Position numbers and translations under genes: made by a program. From positions 62,001 to 126,000 of the forward strand of contig CAWJAF010000007.1 in NCBI GenBank assembly GCA_963840785.1: DNA of 64,000 nt. The letters run 5' to 3'. This document shows, in pieces, positions 48,327 to 57,103 of this stretch. Numbering within the stretch: the stretch's first letter is position 1; each line of letters begins with the position of its first letter. The stretch is from JALYOK01 sp963840785. GTDB taxonomy: Bacteria > Pseudomonadota > Gammaproteobacteria > Burkholderiales > JALYOK01. The notes under the pieces were generated by a model that saw nothing but the letters and a program-made list of their open reading frames with translations, had not been told where the DNA came from and did not search any database.

Positions 48327-49547
48327 CTAAACCTTTTTCGGTTCGCTCACATTAGTTGGAATAATTTTCTCCGGCATCCACAAACGTGCGCTGCGATCGG
48401 CGCGAAAGAAACAGGTGCCGAGTTTCGTCAACGCTTTGTGGTCGATCTCAAACCCTAAACCCGGGCGCTGCGGCATGTTGAACCAACCCTTATCGTGCTT
48501 CCACGGTTCTGCCAGGACGGCATCGCGCGCCTCGATGGTCCAACCTGGCGGCGAGAGCGGATATTCGTACGGATGATGTTGCGCAAAACCGGACGCCGCC
48601 ATGATGTGCGCGTTAACAATAAATCCGATGCCGGTGCTCCAACTGTGCGGGGTAAACGCGACGCTATGTTTTTTACACAGCGCGGCAATTTGCATCATCG
48701 GCTGCACGCCACCAACCCACATCGCGTCCGGCTGAAAAATGTTGTAACAGCGTTTTTCGATCATGTGTTTCAGTTCCGGGTAACCGGAAGTGTGCAACTC
48801 GCCGCCGGAAATCGGCACGCGCGAATACACGGTCAATGCCGCCATGTCGTCGAACCATTCCATGAACAGCGGCTCTTCCACCCACGCCAGCCCGGCATCC
48901 GCCGCGGCGTCCGCGAAACGCTTCGCGCGCGCTAAATCCCACAGCGGCGCATCGGCGAATTGCGTCAAGCGAAACGCTTGATTGCAATCGACGGCGATGT
49001 TCATTCGCCCTTGCATTGCTTTGGCGATGTCTTGGATCTGCGTGATGTCCACCGCTTCATCCCAATCGTGCACGCGAATTTTCAGCGTATCGAAACCTTC
49101 GGCGAGGCGCGCCTCTGCTTCGTCGCGACGATCCGGCAGCGACTTTAGTTCGCCCGAGGAGGCGTAAAGCCGCAATCGATCGTCGCCGCCACCGAGCAAT
49201 TTGTACAGCGGCAGTCCCGCCAATTTTGCTTTAATGTCCCAAAACGCCGGCTCAATCCAACCATTACGAATACCGCTCACCGCCATGATTTTGATGCGCT
49301 CGTGAACCCAATCGATATCGGTCGGATCGCGCCCCAAAAATAAATCCGCCAAGCCATCGCCAATGCCCGCGCGCTCGCGGCCCACGCCAGGAAAAGCGCT
49401 CCAGCCTTCGACGCCGTCGGCGGTGATCAGGCGTATCAAATTAAAACCGAACTTCGTGCGCGTAAAGCCCGGCACCCACGACGGCGAAAACGGCGCCGGC
49501 AACGGCGGCACGACGAAATAAAGTTCGATTTTTTCCAGGACCGGCAC
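48327..49547 (-). CDS. Mandelate racemase/muconate lactonizing enzyme family dehydratase
   Basis: A 406-residue enolase-superfamily enzyme: N-terminal capping domain and (beta/alpha)7-beta barrel. Candidate catalytic Lys in TLKIRVHDW, metal ligands Asp in AVDCNQAF, Glu in WVEEPLF and Glu in SGGELH, and a His in TPHSWSTG are in the expected order. Such enzymes dehydrate sugar acids. The neighbouring TctC protein and the divergent HpcH/HpaI aldolase fit a pathway that dehydrates an acid sugar to a 2-keto-3-deoxy acid and then cleaves it. Confidence 0.85.
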   Translation of the reverse strand: MPVLEKIELYFVVPPLPAPFSPSWVPGFTRTKFGFNLIRLITADGVEGWSAFPGVGRERAGIGDGLADLFLGRDPTDIDWVHERIKIMAVSGIRNGWIEPAFWDIKAKLAGLPLYKLLGGGDDRLRLYASSGELKSLPDRRDEAEARLAEGFDTLKIRVHDWDEAVDITQIQDIAKAMQGRMNIAVDCNQAFRLTQFADAPLWDLARAKRFADAAADAGLAWVEEPLFMEWFDDMAALTVYSRVPISGGELHTSGYPELKHMIEKRCYNIFQPDAMWVGGVQPMMQIAALCKKHSVAFTPHSWSTGIGFIVNAHIMAASGFAQHHPYEYPLSPPGWTIEARDAVLAEPWKHDKGWFNMPQRPGLGFEIDHKALTKLGTCFFRADRSARLWMPEKIIPTNVSEPKKV

Positions 49548-49665
49548 GTTTTACTCGCCGAATGTTTTTGCTGCACACGACTATATCGTCCGGTGTCGTT
49601 GCGGTCAACGTGCAAACCGCGGGGAGTTTGCTAAACTCAGTTGGAATCATTCTCTGGGGATTAGC

Positions 49666-50442
49666 ATGGCTATTAAAAACATCGCCAAAGAGCGCCTAGT
49701 CGCAGGCGAATTGTCGATCGGCATGGGCGTGAAAGCGTTACGCAGTGTCGAGGTCGGGCGCATCATGAAAACCGCTGGCTACGATTTTTTATTTATCGAT
49801 TTGGAACACGGGCCGACTTCAGTTGAGACGGCGTATTCCATTTGTGTCGCCGCGCTTGATGCCAACATCGCGCCGATTGTCCGTGTGCCTCATGGTGAGC
49901 TAGCGATGGCAACACGTTGCTTGGATGGCGGCGCGCTTGGCATTGTCATTCCCCATGTCGACACGGCTGACGAAGCCCGCGCGATGGTCGACGCATTTCG
50001 ATATCAACCGCTTGGGCATCGCTCCATCGCCGGCGGCTATCCGCAGTTCGGCTTCGCGCCCACGCCGGCTGCACAAGTGACGAAAGAAATGAACGATGCG
50101 ACCTTGGTTATCGCGATGATCGAAACGCCGCTCGCCGTCGAAAACGCCGAAGCGATCGCCGCGGTAAAAGGGATCGATGTGCTGCTGATGGGCACAAACG
50201 ATCTTTGCCTAGAAATGGGCATCCCAGGAAAATTGGATGACGAGCGCGTGGTCGCTGCGGTTCAAACCGTGGTCGCGGCGTGTAAACGCCACGGAAAATG
50301 GGCCGGGCTCGGCGGCGTCTATGGCAAGGAATTATTGAAGCGCTACATCGACACGGGGATGCAATTTATTCTCGCCGGAAATGATTTGCCGCTATTGGTT
50401 GCCGCGGCGACGGAGCATGCTAATTTCGTGCGGAGTTGTTAG
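49666..50442 (+). CDS. HpcH/HpaI-family 2-keto-3-deoxy acid aldolase
   Basis: A 258-residue class II aldolase (TIM barrel) that cleaves 2-oxo-3-deoxy sugar acids to pyruvate and an aldehyde. Typical elements are YDFLFIDLEHGPTS, VRVPHG, the metal-binding Glu in AMIETPLAVENAE and LMGTNDLCLEMG. GxxGxGG and C-terminal ILAGNDLPLL are present. It is divergent from the enolase-superfamily gene with a 118-base gap, and they probably serve one pathway. Confidence 0.88.
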   Translation: MAIKNIAKERLVAGELSIGMGVKALRSVEVGRIMKTAGYDFLFIDLEHGPTSVETAYSICVAALDANIAPIVRVPHGELAMATRCLDGGALGIVIPHVDTADEARAMVDAFRYQPLGHRSIAGGYPQFGFAPTPAAQVTKEMNDATLVIAMIETPLAVENAEAIAAVKGIDVLLMGTNDLCLEMGIPGKLDDERVVAAVQTVVAACKRHGKWAGLGGVYGKELLKRYIDTGMQFILAGNDLPLLVAAATEHANFVRSC

Positions 50443-50466
50443 TGGGCAGTTGCGCAACGTAGTTAG

Positions 50467-52108
50467 TCGCCCCTGCAAAATTCAAATCGTCGCATAACGC
50501 AGATGAGTTTGCGGGGTTGATTGCTTATTCTTTGCCGTGCTGCGCAGTTTGGCCGAACCCGATCGTCGCGTATCAATAAGCCAAGCCGCAAGAAACGCGA
50601 ACGCAAAAAGGCCCTTCAGGCCTAAGCGCATAATCGCGCGCATCAACCAGCGGATGTTGTAGCCTGCCGCACAACTGATTGCATGCAGCGCATCACCGAC
50701 ACTGCCTTTGAGGTAGCAGCGAATCATTCGATTGTCGTGTTTAATGTGTCCAATAGCAGGCTCAATGGCTTGACGACGTTTGAGCTGCCGCTTCTGGCGT
50801 TCACTCATTGATCGAATGCGACCGCGATGGATCACGTCAATCCCGGGATTGTCGACATCCACGCCGCGGTAGCCCAAATCCACGAAGGCTTGCTTGACTT
50901 CGCTGCCTGCTGCTTGGATCAACTCGTTGCACTGGCTGATTTGTGCGGCCAAGGTGTGCCCATCAAAGGGATTGCCGACAAAGCGTTTGGCACCCACCAT
51001 CAGTCCTTGTTTATGCGTCACGGCCAGACTGACTTTGACGCCGAACTCGTAGCGGTTTCTGGCTTTGCCTTTGCTGATGCATTCCACTTCCGGCGCATGT
51101 AGCGCGTAGAGCTTATTCTTGTCTTGGCGTTGTTGCGTACGAACCCGATCCGCTCGTTCTAACAGGGTGTTGAGTGCCGGCTAATGTAGAAGGCGCTGTG
51201 GCATCGATTAAAGGCCCCCGTGCTCAGTCGACTATGCACTTCTCGGATCAATTTGCCGACGATGGTACGCTGTCGTTTCACGGTACGCTTCAGACGATTA
51301 AACTGCTTGGCGTGGGCGTAGCCCCCGGCGCTCCTTTTAAGCGCCTTGCCTTCCTTGGCAAACGTCTGGCGCAATGCGATCCCGCAGCGCTTGGCGTGCA
51401 CTACGATCTTGTATCGGGCGATTTCTAGCAGTCGTGAATCTATTGGGTAGGCGATCGCCTTCTCTTGCACGGTACTGTCGACGATGATGCGTTCGAACTC
51501 GGCGGGCTTGATCGCTTTGCTGGCGACCGCGGTCTCGATGGTGGCTTTGAGTATGGCCTGCAGGCCCGCTTCGCCAATGGCACTGCGGAAACGTCCGATT
51601 TGCGTGGCTTCACACGGTGGGCGTGGTTCGTAATAGTCCATACCACTGAAGTATTGCCACACAACGTTCTCGGCCCAGCGTTCGCAGGTTTCTTCGTCAC
51701 TTAAATTAAAGGCGTGCTTCAGATAGATGAGTGAACACATCAGGCGGATCGGTAGCCGCGCACGGCCCGCGTGACTGACACCCGTGGCGACCAGAACACC
51801 GCCGGAACCAAACCAATCTTCGCCTTCGGCCAACACCCCGTCGCGTGATCGACGTTGCCAGATTGGGGCAAGTTCGGCTTCGATCTGCGCCCATGGCAGG
51901 CGCGTTGCCAAGACCGACAACGGATGGCGCAAGTCGATCATCGCGTCCAGCCGCGCACGAAAAAAATCAATAGTCTGAAGCATCAACGCACTCCCCCTAA
52001 AACTCACAGAAATCACACTAAAATTGTGACCTTCCTGTGAGATTCATGCCAGCAATTTCAACCGTAAACCGTTACGCTGTCTGTGTTGTGGGGTTTTTGC
52101 AGGGACGA
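50467..52108 (-). mobile_element. IS5-like insertion sequence, about 1.64 kb
   Basis: Terminal inverted repeats TCGCCCCTGCAAAA (50467-50480) and its near-complement TTTTGCAGGGACGA (ending 52108) differ at one base. The flanks are TTAG on the left and CTAG on the right, matching the YTAR target type of IS5 elements though not identical. One transposase gene, broken by a frameshift, fills the element. The right end lies four bases before the fic stop codon, so the insertion is at the very end of that gene. Confidence 0.85.
50482..51983 (-). pseudogene. IS5/IS1182-like DDE transposase, one frameshift
   Basis: Start at ATG 51983 (MLQTIDFFRARLD), with GGGGGAG six bases upstream. The N-terminal part has the DUF772-like domain (RLPIRLMCSLIYLKHAFNLS) and the first catalytic Asp in IIVDSTVQEKA. 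The frame stops near 51159; after a shift near 51180 it goes on as LNTLLERADRVRTQQRQDK, NKLYALHAPEVECISKGKA, second Asp in AFVDLGYRGVD and Glu in AIEPAIGHIKHDNRM. About 500 residues if joined. Some IS groups use programmed frameshifting, but no slippery heptamer was recognised here. Confidence 0.82.
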
Positions 52109-52112
52109 CTAG

Positions 52113-53180
52113 TTATTCGCCAATCGAAATCGTCGTTAACAGTTCAAACAATGGTCGATTAATATAATAATTATTCCGCCCGATTTTTTTCTTCTCGACA
52201 AAATTTTTAGCGGCGAGTGCGTCCAAATGCTTGGCTGCGGTTATGCGAGAAACACCCAGGTCTTTTTCGACGAATTCTATTTTTGTATAGGGATGGCGAA
52301 AGAGATTATTTAATAATTCCTGACTGTAAATTTTAGGCAGCTCGTTTCGCAAACGGTGCTTGGTGGTTTGCATCAGGTCACGCAGATGCTTAATCAACAT
52401 AATTTCGCTTTTGGCGGTAATCGCCACGCCTTTGATCACGTACACACACCAATCCACCCAATTGTGGGTTTCTCGCGTCGATTGCAGCAATTGGTAATAC
52501 TGATTCTTAGTGGAAATGATGTAGCGGCTTAGGTACAGCACAGGCAGATCCAGCAAACCTTCGCGCTGCAGGATCAGCAAATTCAAGATCCGACCGGTTC
52601 GCCCATTGCCATCGTAAAATGGATGAATGGTTTCAAATTGGTGATGGACGATCGCCATGCGCAGCAACGGATCTAGGCCATCATCGGCGTGGATAAAATC
52701 GACCAGCGCCGCCATTAATTTTTCTATCACCAAGGCATCTTGCGGTGGCTCATAAACCGTTTTACCCGTGGATTGATTTTTGAGCACGGTGCCCGGCACT
52801 TTTCTAAAGCCCGCATCATTTTGCTCGATCTGTTCCTGCACTCGCAAAATCGTACTCATGCGAATCAAGCCAGATTCAACGACATCCTGCAGGCCCACTC
52901 TGAGCCCGGCGATATAGTTTTGTACCTCTTTGGCCGCCGGTGAGGCCGAGCTGCTTTGCTCGTGCGTATAGAGTTCATCGTGGGTCGTAATAATGTTTTC
53001 TATTTCGGAGCTATCTTTTGCCTCTTGAATCGCCAACGTATCGAGCAGGATGGCGCGGTTAGGCAACGATTCGCACAACCCCTTTAATTCGGCCAAATAA
53101 CGATGCGCCTCGGTAAGGCTTTGCCAGATCGGCTTCACTTCCAAAGTTTCAAGGGTCGGAATCTCTAACTCGGTCATCAA
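52113..53180 (-). CDS. Fic-domain protein (AMPylase) with N-terminal inhibitory helix and C-terminal winged helix
   Basis: A 355-residue Fic protein that would transfer AMP to a target hydroxyl. The catalytic motif HPFYDGNGRTGR (186-197) is complete, including catalytic His186. The N-terminal Fic_N domain carries SSEIEN (57-62), the class II autoinhibitory (S/T)xxxE(G/N) motif. The C-terminus (KIEFVEKDLGVSRITAAKHLDAL) is a winged helix, suggesting DNA binding or self-regulation. No antitoxin gene is needed for this class. The insertion sequence ends four bases past its stop. Confidence 0.9.
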   Translation of the reverse strand: MMTELEIPTLETLEVKPIWQSLTEAHRYLAELKGLCESLPNRAILLDTLAIQEAKDSSEIENIITTHDELYTHEQSSSASPAAKEVQNYIAGLRVGLQDVVESGLIRMSTILRVQEQIEQNDAGFRKVPGTVLKNQSTGKTVYEPPQDALVIEKLMAALVDFIHADDGLDPLLRMAIVHHQFETIHPFYDGNGRTGRILNLLILQREGLLDLPVLYLSRYIISTKNQYYQLLQSTRETHNWVDWCVYVIKGVAITAKSEIMLIKHLRDLMQTTKHRLRNELPKIYSQELLNNLFRHPYTKIEFVEKDLGVSRITAAKHLDALAAKNFVEKKKIGRNNYYINRPLFELLTTISIGE

Positions 53181-53401
53181 CGATTCTAGAAAATATGATA
53201 AGAAATTTGGATTATCTTAACATATCAAGAATAATATGTATAAAAACTCTATTTTTCTTATCTCATTTTCATGGATTTGTATAAACAAGACGATTTTCTT
53301 AATACGTTTAGGACGATGTGTTCAAAAAGTACGGCTTTTTGAACACATTGAAATGCTATCCCTCGGCGACAGCGAATGGCTCTTGCGCGGGCGAAAATCG
53401 A
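53181..53401. other. Gene-free AT-rich gap of 221 bases
   Basis: Upstream region of fic and downstream region of the next minus-strand gene. Only poor short frames are seen; base composition is clearly AT-rich around 53190-53310. Confidence 0.4.
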
Positions 53402-53860
53402 CTACGGCGCGAGCCGAACAAACTTTACGCGAAACCCAACCGACGCTCTAAACGCGCCGACGTCGCAGCGATATTCGCTCTCGCTGGAAAAATCGGGAAG
53501 CTCGTCGTGATAACTGCGGATACCGATAATCGCGTTCGCACCGAACTTTTCCGCATCCTCAATCAATGTTTCGGCGATATTTTCGAACGCATTGGAACAA
53601 GCACGAAGATCGGATTTAAGCGTCGCGTTCGCGCCGCGCGAATACGTATCGATACTTATTTCTTTCTCAATGGGCCGCGGCGGAATTTGATCCGCCCAAT
53701 AAAGCACAATCGACTTCTCTGCAAGTAGCTCAGTGAGGTCCATTCGCTTCATCGCATCTTCGAGGTTAAGATTAATTTTACGACCGGCAGCCTCGGCCGC
53801 CGGTATCGTTATGGTCAGCAACAATACGGCCAATAATTTTTGAAGCCCACGTGTTTTCAT
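53402..53860 (-). CDS. Secreted protein of unknown function, YbjQ-like C-terminus (tentative)
   Basis: A 152-residue protein with a clear signal peptide (LQKLLAVLLLTITIPAAEA). The mature part has NAFENIAETLIEDAEKFGANAIIGIR, a pattern like YbjQ/UPF0145 proteins in which an alpha helix precedes AxAIxGxR, and two cysteines (RACSNAF, EYRCDVG) that could form a disulfide. I do not recognise a function. It lies just downstream of the RDD gene on the same strand. Confidence 0.6.
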   Translation of the reverse strand: MKTRGLQKLLAVLLLTITIPAAEAAGRKINLNLEDAMKRMDLTELLAEKSIVLYWADQIPPRPIEKEISIDTYSRGANATLKSDLRACSNAFENIAETLIEDAEKFGANAIIGIRSYHDELPDFSSESEYRCDVGAFRASVGFRVKFVRLAP

Positions 53861-53932
53861 CTAAGCTTCCAGCCTTCTTGCGTAAGTGAAAGTTTTTGTC
53901 GGGGAAAATCCAGATTGTTGTTGGTCGCAACC

Positions 53933-54453
53933 TTATTTTCTGGGAGAGGTATCTAGATGCCGAACGACAACCGAACCGGCAACTAAATCGTGAAGGGATC
54001 GTCGCTTTGAGTTAGTTAACATTGTCCCGATTTCTAGGGCAAGTATGACCGGCCCAACGAAATAAATAACGAGTGGAATTTGTTGTTTAAATGCCTGGCT
54101 GTTCGGTGGAGCCCCGGAAAACACGGGACTAATCGCGAACAACAAGTAAACCACGACAAGGGAAATCGGCAAACTGTCGCGCACAAAAGCTTGCCACATT
54201 GATAATGGTGTTTCATCCACGCTAAGCACTCGTACCTTCATAAAATACTTTCCAAGTGTTTGCCCGAACTTACCGTGAAAATAAATTGAGTAGAAAAAAA
54301 TCAAAAATTGTCGAACACAAGAGTGAAATAAACAAGTATCGGAAGTCCCTCTCTATAGACATAGCCAATTAGAGCGCTCAGGGGCAGGAAAATGATCCCA
54401 TCGATAATTGCTGCCACACATCTTGGCCAAAACGTTTCGTCACGATTATTCAT
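53933..54453 (-). pseudogene. RDD-family membrane protein, one frameshift
   Basis: The start at ATG 54453 gives MNNRDETFWPRCVAAIIDG, with the Arg and Asp of the RDD motif and a first membrane helix (IIFLPLSALIGYVY). The frame stops after FTLVFDNF; skipping back one base in the T5 run near 54300 continues as IFFYSIYFHGKFGQTLGKY and the rest (FMKVRVLSVDETPLS, membrane helices, SLHDLVAGSVVVRH). Together about 172 residues, a normal RDD length. RDD proteins are small membrane proteins, some of them Na+/H+ antiporters. A one-base T deletion explains the break. Confidence 0.72.
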
Positions 54454-54769
54454 CGTCGTGTGGCTCCCTTATTGATGCGATGGTGTAGTAGTTTTGTGTA
54501 CTATTCAACTGAATAACGCTGTTCATTTTTGCTGTTAGCGAAAGACATCTTCAACAAAGTTCATATTATCTTCATTATCGCTTCTTTTTTTGTAGCCCGT
54601 TTCGCGTCGAATGAAAAATTGGAATAGACTCTCCGAACATGATTTCGCAAACTTTTCGGAAAGCAATCTTGCCGCAAGGCACTACCCGCGCGGCTCGTGG
54701 CCCTTGCATGCCCAGAAGCCTGTATCTATGCGGTTTCTGGCGTGATCCACTTTCCGTCGGAACCACGAT
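54454..54769. other. Gene-free region of 316 bases before cbiX
   Basis: No credible gene is seen; it contains one clear copy of the dispersed repeat (see 54677-54726). Confidence 0.4.
54677..54726 (-). repeat. AGGCATGCA dispersed repeat, clear copy
   Basis: On the minus strand: ACAGGCTTCTGGGCATGCA, then AGGGCCACGAGCCGCGCGG. Core GGCATGCA and GCCACGA match the other copies. Confidence 0.6.
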
Positions 54770-55159
54770 GTGTTTCGAGTGACAACGGCTCAATCCGCAT
54801 TAATTCTCTTCGCCCACGGTTCCCGCGATCCAAACTGGGCGTTGCCGTTCAAAGCGATTCAATCGCTCATCCGCGCGCAAGCGCCGGACGCTTCTGTTGA
54901 ACTCGCGTTTCTTGAGTTGATGCAGCCGGGGATTCAAGAATGCCTGACCGCGCTCGCTAACCGAGGCGTTAAGCGCGTTAGCGTCGTGCCGGTTTTCCTA
55001 GCGGCGGGCCGGCATTTGCGCGAGGACTTGCCGGCGTTGATTGCGCCAATTCAATTGCAATTTCCCGATTTGGAAATTCAAGTCAGTGCGCCGATTGGCG
55101 ACATTCCGGAATTTCAAGCAGCCATTGCGAAACTCGCACTCGTTCAAGCAAAACTTTAG
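54770..55159 (+). CDS. cbiX: Short-form sirohydrochlorin chelatase CbiX
   Basis: A 129-residue CbiX-small protein, about half the size of long CbiX and active as a dimer in known cases. The metal-site histidines are in LFAHGSRDP and AAGRHLREDLP. It inserts cobalt or iron into sirohydrochlorin. Near cysI and a stand-alone cobA, it probably supplies ferrous iron for siroheme, the cofactor of sulfite reductase. Start is GTG 54770; GTG 54779 is possible. No ribosome-binding site is evident. Confidence 0.85.
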   Translation: MFRVTTAQSALILFAHGSRDPNWALPFKAIQSLIRAQAPDASVELAFLELMQPGIQECLTALANRGVKRVSVVPVFLAAGRHLREDLPALIAPIQLQFPDLEIQVSAPIGDIPEFQAAIAKLALVQAKL

Positions 55160-55162
55160 TCT

Positions 55163-55241
55163 GTCATTCTGAGGTTGCTAGGCCGAAGAATCTGCTTTTG
55201 TTTACACAGGAAAGCAGCTTTTCCGCGTTGCTCAGAATGAC
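55163..55241. repeat. TCATTCTGAG-type inverted repeat
   Basis: Outer arms GTCATTCTGAG (55163-55173) and CTCAGAATGAC (55231-55241) are perfect inverted copies. The inside contains CCGAAGAATCTGC, resembling a widespread bacterial intergenic repeat. It sits between the convergent cbiX and cysB genes and may also act as a terminator. Confidence 0.75.
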
Positions 55242-55250
55242 GTTTAAACT

Positions 55251-56192
55251 TCAAATCACGTAAGCATCCGCCTCACCACCGCGCGATCGCTCAACCGCGT
55301 CGCGGGTGAGATGTGGCGCAAACAGTTCGATGAATTCGTAAACGTAACGCCGCAAATAGCCATCGCGTCGGAAAGCAATGCGCGTGGTGTTGCGCGGAAA
55401 AATATTGTCGATTTCGATCATTCGCAGTCCGGTGTCGCGCTCCGGTTCGAACGCCATTTTGGCGACGATGCCGATACCTAAGCCCAGCGCGACGTAGGCT
55501 TTGATGACATCGGCGTCGAGCGCGGAAAGGATGATGTTCGGCGTGACGCCTTGTTGCTCGAAGGCGCGGTTGATTTTGCTACGGCCAGCGAACGCGGTAT
55601 CGTAGGTGATGATCGGGTAGCGGCCAATGTCGAATAAGCTGATCGAGCCTTGCGCAAGCAACGGGTGGTCGAGCGGCGTCACCAAACAATGGTGCCATTC
55701 GTAACAGGCAAGAGACGTTAATTCGGCAACGTCGGATAGCGATTCTGTAGCGATACCCAAGTCGGCACGACCGCTCATCACTTCCCCGGCGATCTGGCTT
55801 GGGTTGCCCTGATGCAGCGTTAATTTTACTTTCGGATAGCGTTCGGAAAACTGCTTGATCACATTCGGCAACGAATAACGTGCCTGAGTGTGAGTGGTTG
55901 CTATTGTGAAAGCCCCGGCGTTTTCTTGGTTAAAGTCTTCGGCGACACGTTTCAAGTTAGCCGCTTCGCGCAACACGCGTTCGGCGACGGCAACAATGGC
56001 GCGGCCGGGTTCGGTCAAATCCACGACCCGTTTACCGCTGCGAACCAGCATTTCTACACCCAGCTCTTCTTCCAACAGCCGGATCTGTTTGCTGACGCCG
56101 GGTTGCGAAGTATGCAACGCGATCGCTGCATCGGAAATGCTTAAGCCCTGGTTCGCGACCTCACACAAATACCGCAACTGTTGTAACTTCAT
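55251..56192 (-). CDS. cysB: LysR-type regulator CysB of sulfur assimilation
   Basis: A 313-residue LysR regulator with an N-terminal winged helix (MKLQQLRYLCEVANQGLSIS, then TSQPGVSKQIRLLEEELG) and a CysB-type effector domain (TTHTQARYSLPNVIKQF, TYDTAFAGRSKIN). CysB activates cys genes when N-acetylserine is present. It is divergent from tauE and the cys operon, which it probably controls. Confidence 0.93.
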   Translation of the reverse strand: MKLQQLRYLCEVANQGLSISDAAIALHTSQPGVSKQIRLLEEELGVEMLVRSGKRVVDLTEPGRAIVAVAERVLREAANLKRVAEDFNQENAGAFTIATTHTQARYSLPNVIKQFSERYPKVKLTLHQGNPSQIAGEVMSGRADLGIATESLSDVAELTSLACYEWHHCLVTPLDHPLLAQGSISLFDIGRYPIITYDTAFAGRSKINRAFEQQGVTPNIILSALDADVIKAYVALGLGIGIVAKMAFEPERDTGLRMIEIDNIFPRNTTRIAFRRDGYLRRYVYEFIELFAPHLTRDAVERSRGGEADAYVI

Positions 56193-56310
56193 GATTATAT
56201 TATTTATAACTAAATCGTATTAAATTATAAATTAATATTCTTTTATTATCTATAGGCGATTTGATAACCTTCGTTTCCTTATCAATTTATCTACGTCACC
56301 GAGAAGAAAA
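56193..56310. promoter_or_regulatory. AT-rich divergent cysB/tauE-cys promoter region
   Basis: A 118-base gap rich in TTATAA/ATTAAT stretches (for example TTATAACTAAATCGTATTAA). CysB sites are AT-rich, so this is the likely control region of both cysB and the sulfate assimilation operon. Individual sites cannot be assigned. Confidence 0.45.
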
Positions 56311-57090
56311 ATGGACTGGCTCTACCCCTTATCAGGATTACTCGTCGGCATCATCGTCGGGCTGACCGGCGTCGGCGGTGGTTCGCTGATGACGCCGCTG
56401 CTGGTATTGGGTTTTGGCTTTTCACCGGCAACCGCGGTCGGCACTGACCTTCTATATGCCGCCCTCACTAAAGCCGGCGGCACCTTCGTACACCACCAGA
56501 AATCAAATATCGATTGGCGCGTTGTTGGCCTGCTCGGGGCGGGCAGTGTGCCGGCGGCCTTGATTACGCTCGGCGTCATGCATAGCTTAGGCCCGGCGAG
56601 TAAGTCGACCAATTCACTCATCATGACAACATTGGGGGTGGCGCTAATTTTGACCGCCCTATCGATTATTTTGCGCGGCCTGTTTCAGTCGTCGGCACGA
56701 CCGCGCGAAATTGTTGTCGATGCGCCCATTTCCATTCAAGCCGCCGTGAATACCGTGATCGTCGGTCTGTTTCTTGGCGTATTGGTGACCATATCCTCCG
56801 TTGGCGCAGGCGCATTAGGTACTCTTGCGCTCTTTATACTTTACCCGCGCTTGTCGACTCGCCAAGTCGTGGGTACCGATATCGCGCACGCCGTGCCGTT
56901 AACACTAATCGGCGGCCTGGGTCATGCGGTTCTAGGCACGGTCGATTACGTATTGCTCGGTAGTCTATTGCTCGGCTCGCTACCGGGCATTTGGCTTGGC
57001 AGCCATTTAAGTTCCCATGTTCCCGAGCGCATTTTGCGCTCGCTCCTCGCCACCATGTTGCTTATTATTGGCGGCAAATTCGTCCTGTAA
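56311..57090 (+). CDS. TauE/SafE-family sulfite/sulfonate permease
   Basis: A 259-residue inner-membrane protein with about eight hydrophobic segments. The family repeat is visible twice: GLTGVGGGSLMTPLLVL near the N-terminus and ISSVGAGALGTLAL in the middle. TauE/SafE proteins move sulfite, sulfonates or sulfoacetate. It stands at the head of the sulfate reduction genes, 13 bases before cysI, so sulfite export or sulfate-related transport is likely. Confidence 0.88.
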   Translation: MDWLYPLSGLLVGIIVGLTGVGGGSLMTPLLVLGFGFSPATAVGTDLLYAALTKAGGTFVHHQKSNIDWRVVGLLGAGSVPAALITLGVMHSLGPASKSTNSLIMTTLGVALILTALSIILRGLFQSSARPREIVVDAPISIQAAVNTVIVGLFLGVLVTISSVGAGALGTLALFILYPRLSTRQVVGTDIAHAVPLTLIGGLGHAVLGTVDYVLLGSLLLGSLPGIWLGSHLSSHVPERILRSLLATMLLIIGGKFVL

Positions 57091-57103
57091 ATTATTGCCC
57101 CCT

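Noticed and set aside
51087..51183. Programmed -1 frameshifting in the transposase
   Set aside because: No slippery A/T-rich heptamer or obvious downstream structure was seen; with many similar breaks in the window, an indel is more likely.
53236..53451. 71-codon plus-strand frame in the AT-rich gap
   Set aside because: Low-complexity composition, no ribosome-binding site, and it runs into the gene on the other strand.
54575..54793. 72-codon minus-strand frame before cbiX
   Set aside because: Overlaps the dispersed repeat and the cbiX start, and has no recognisable similarity.
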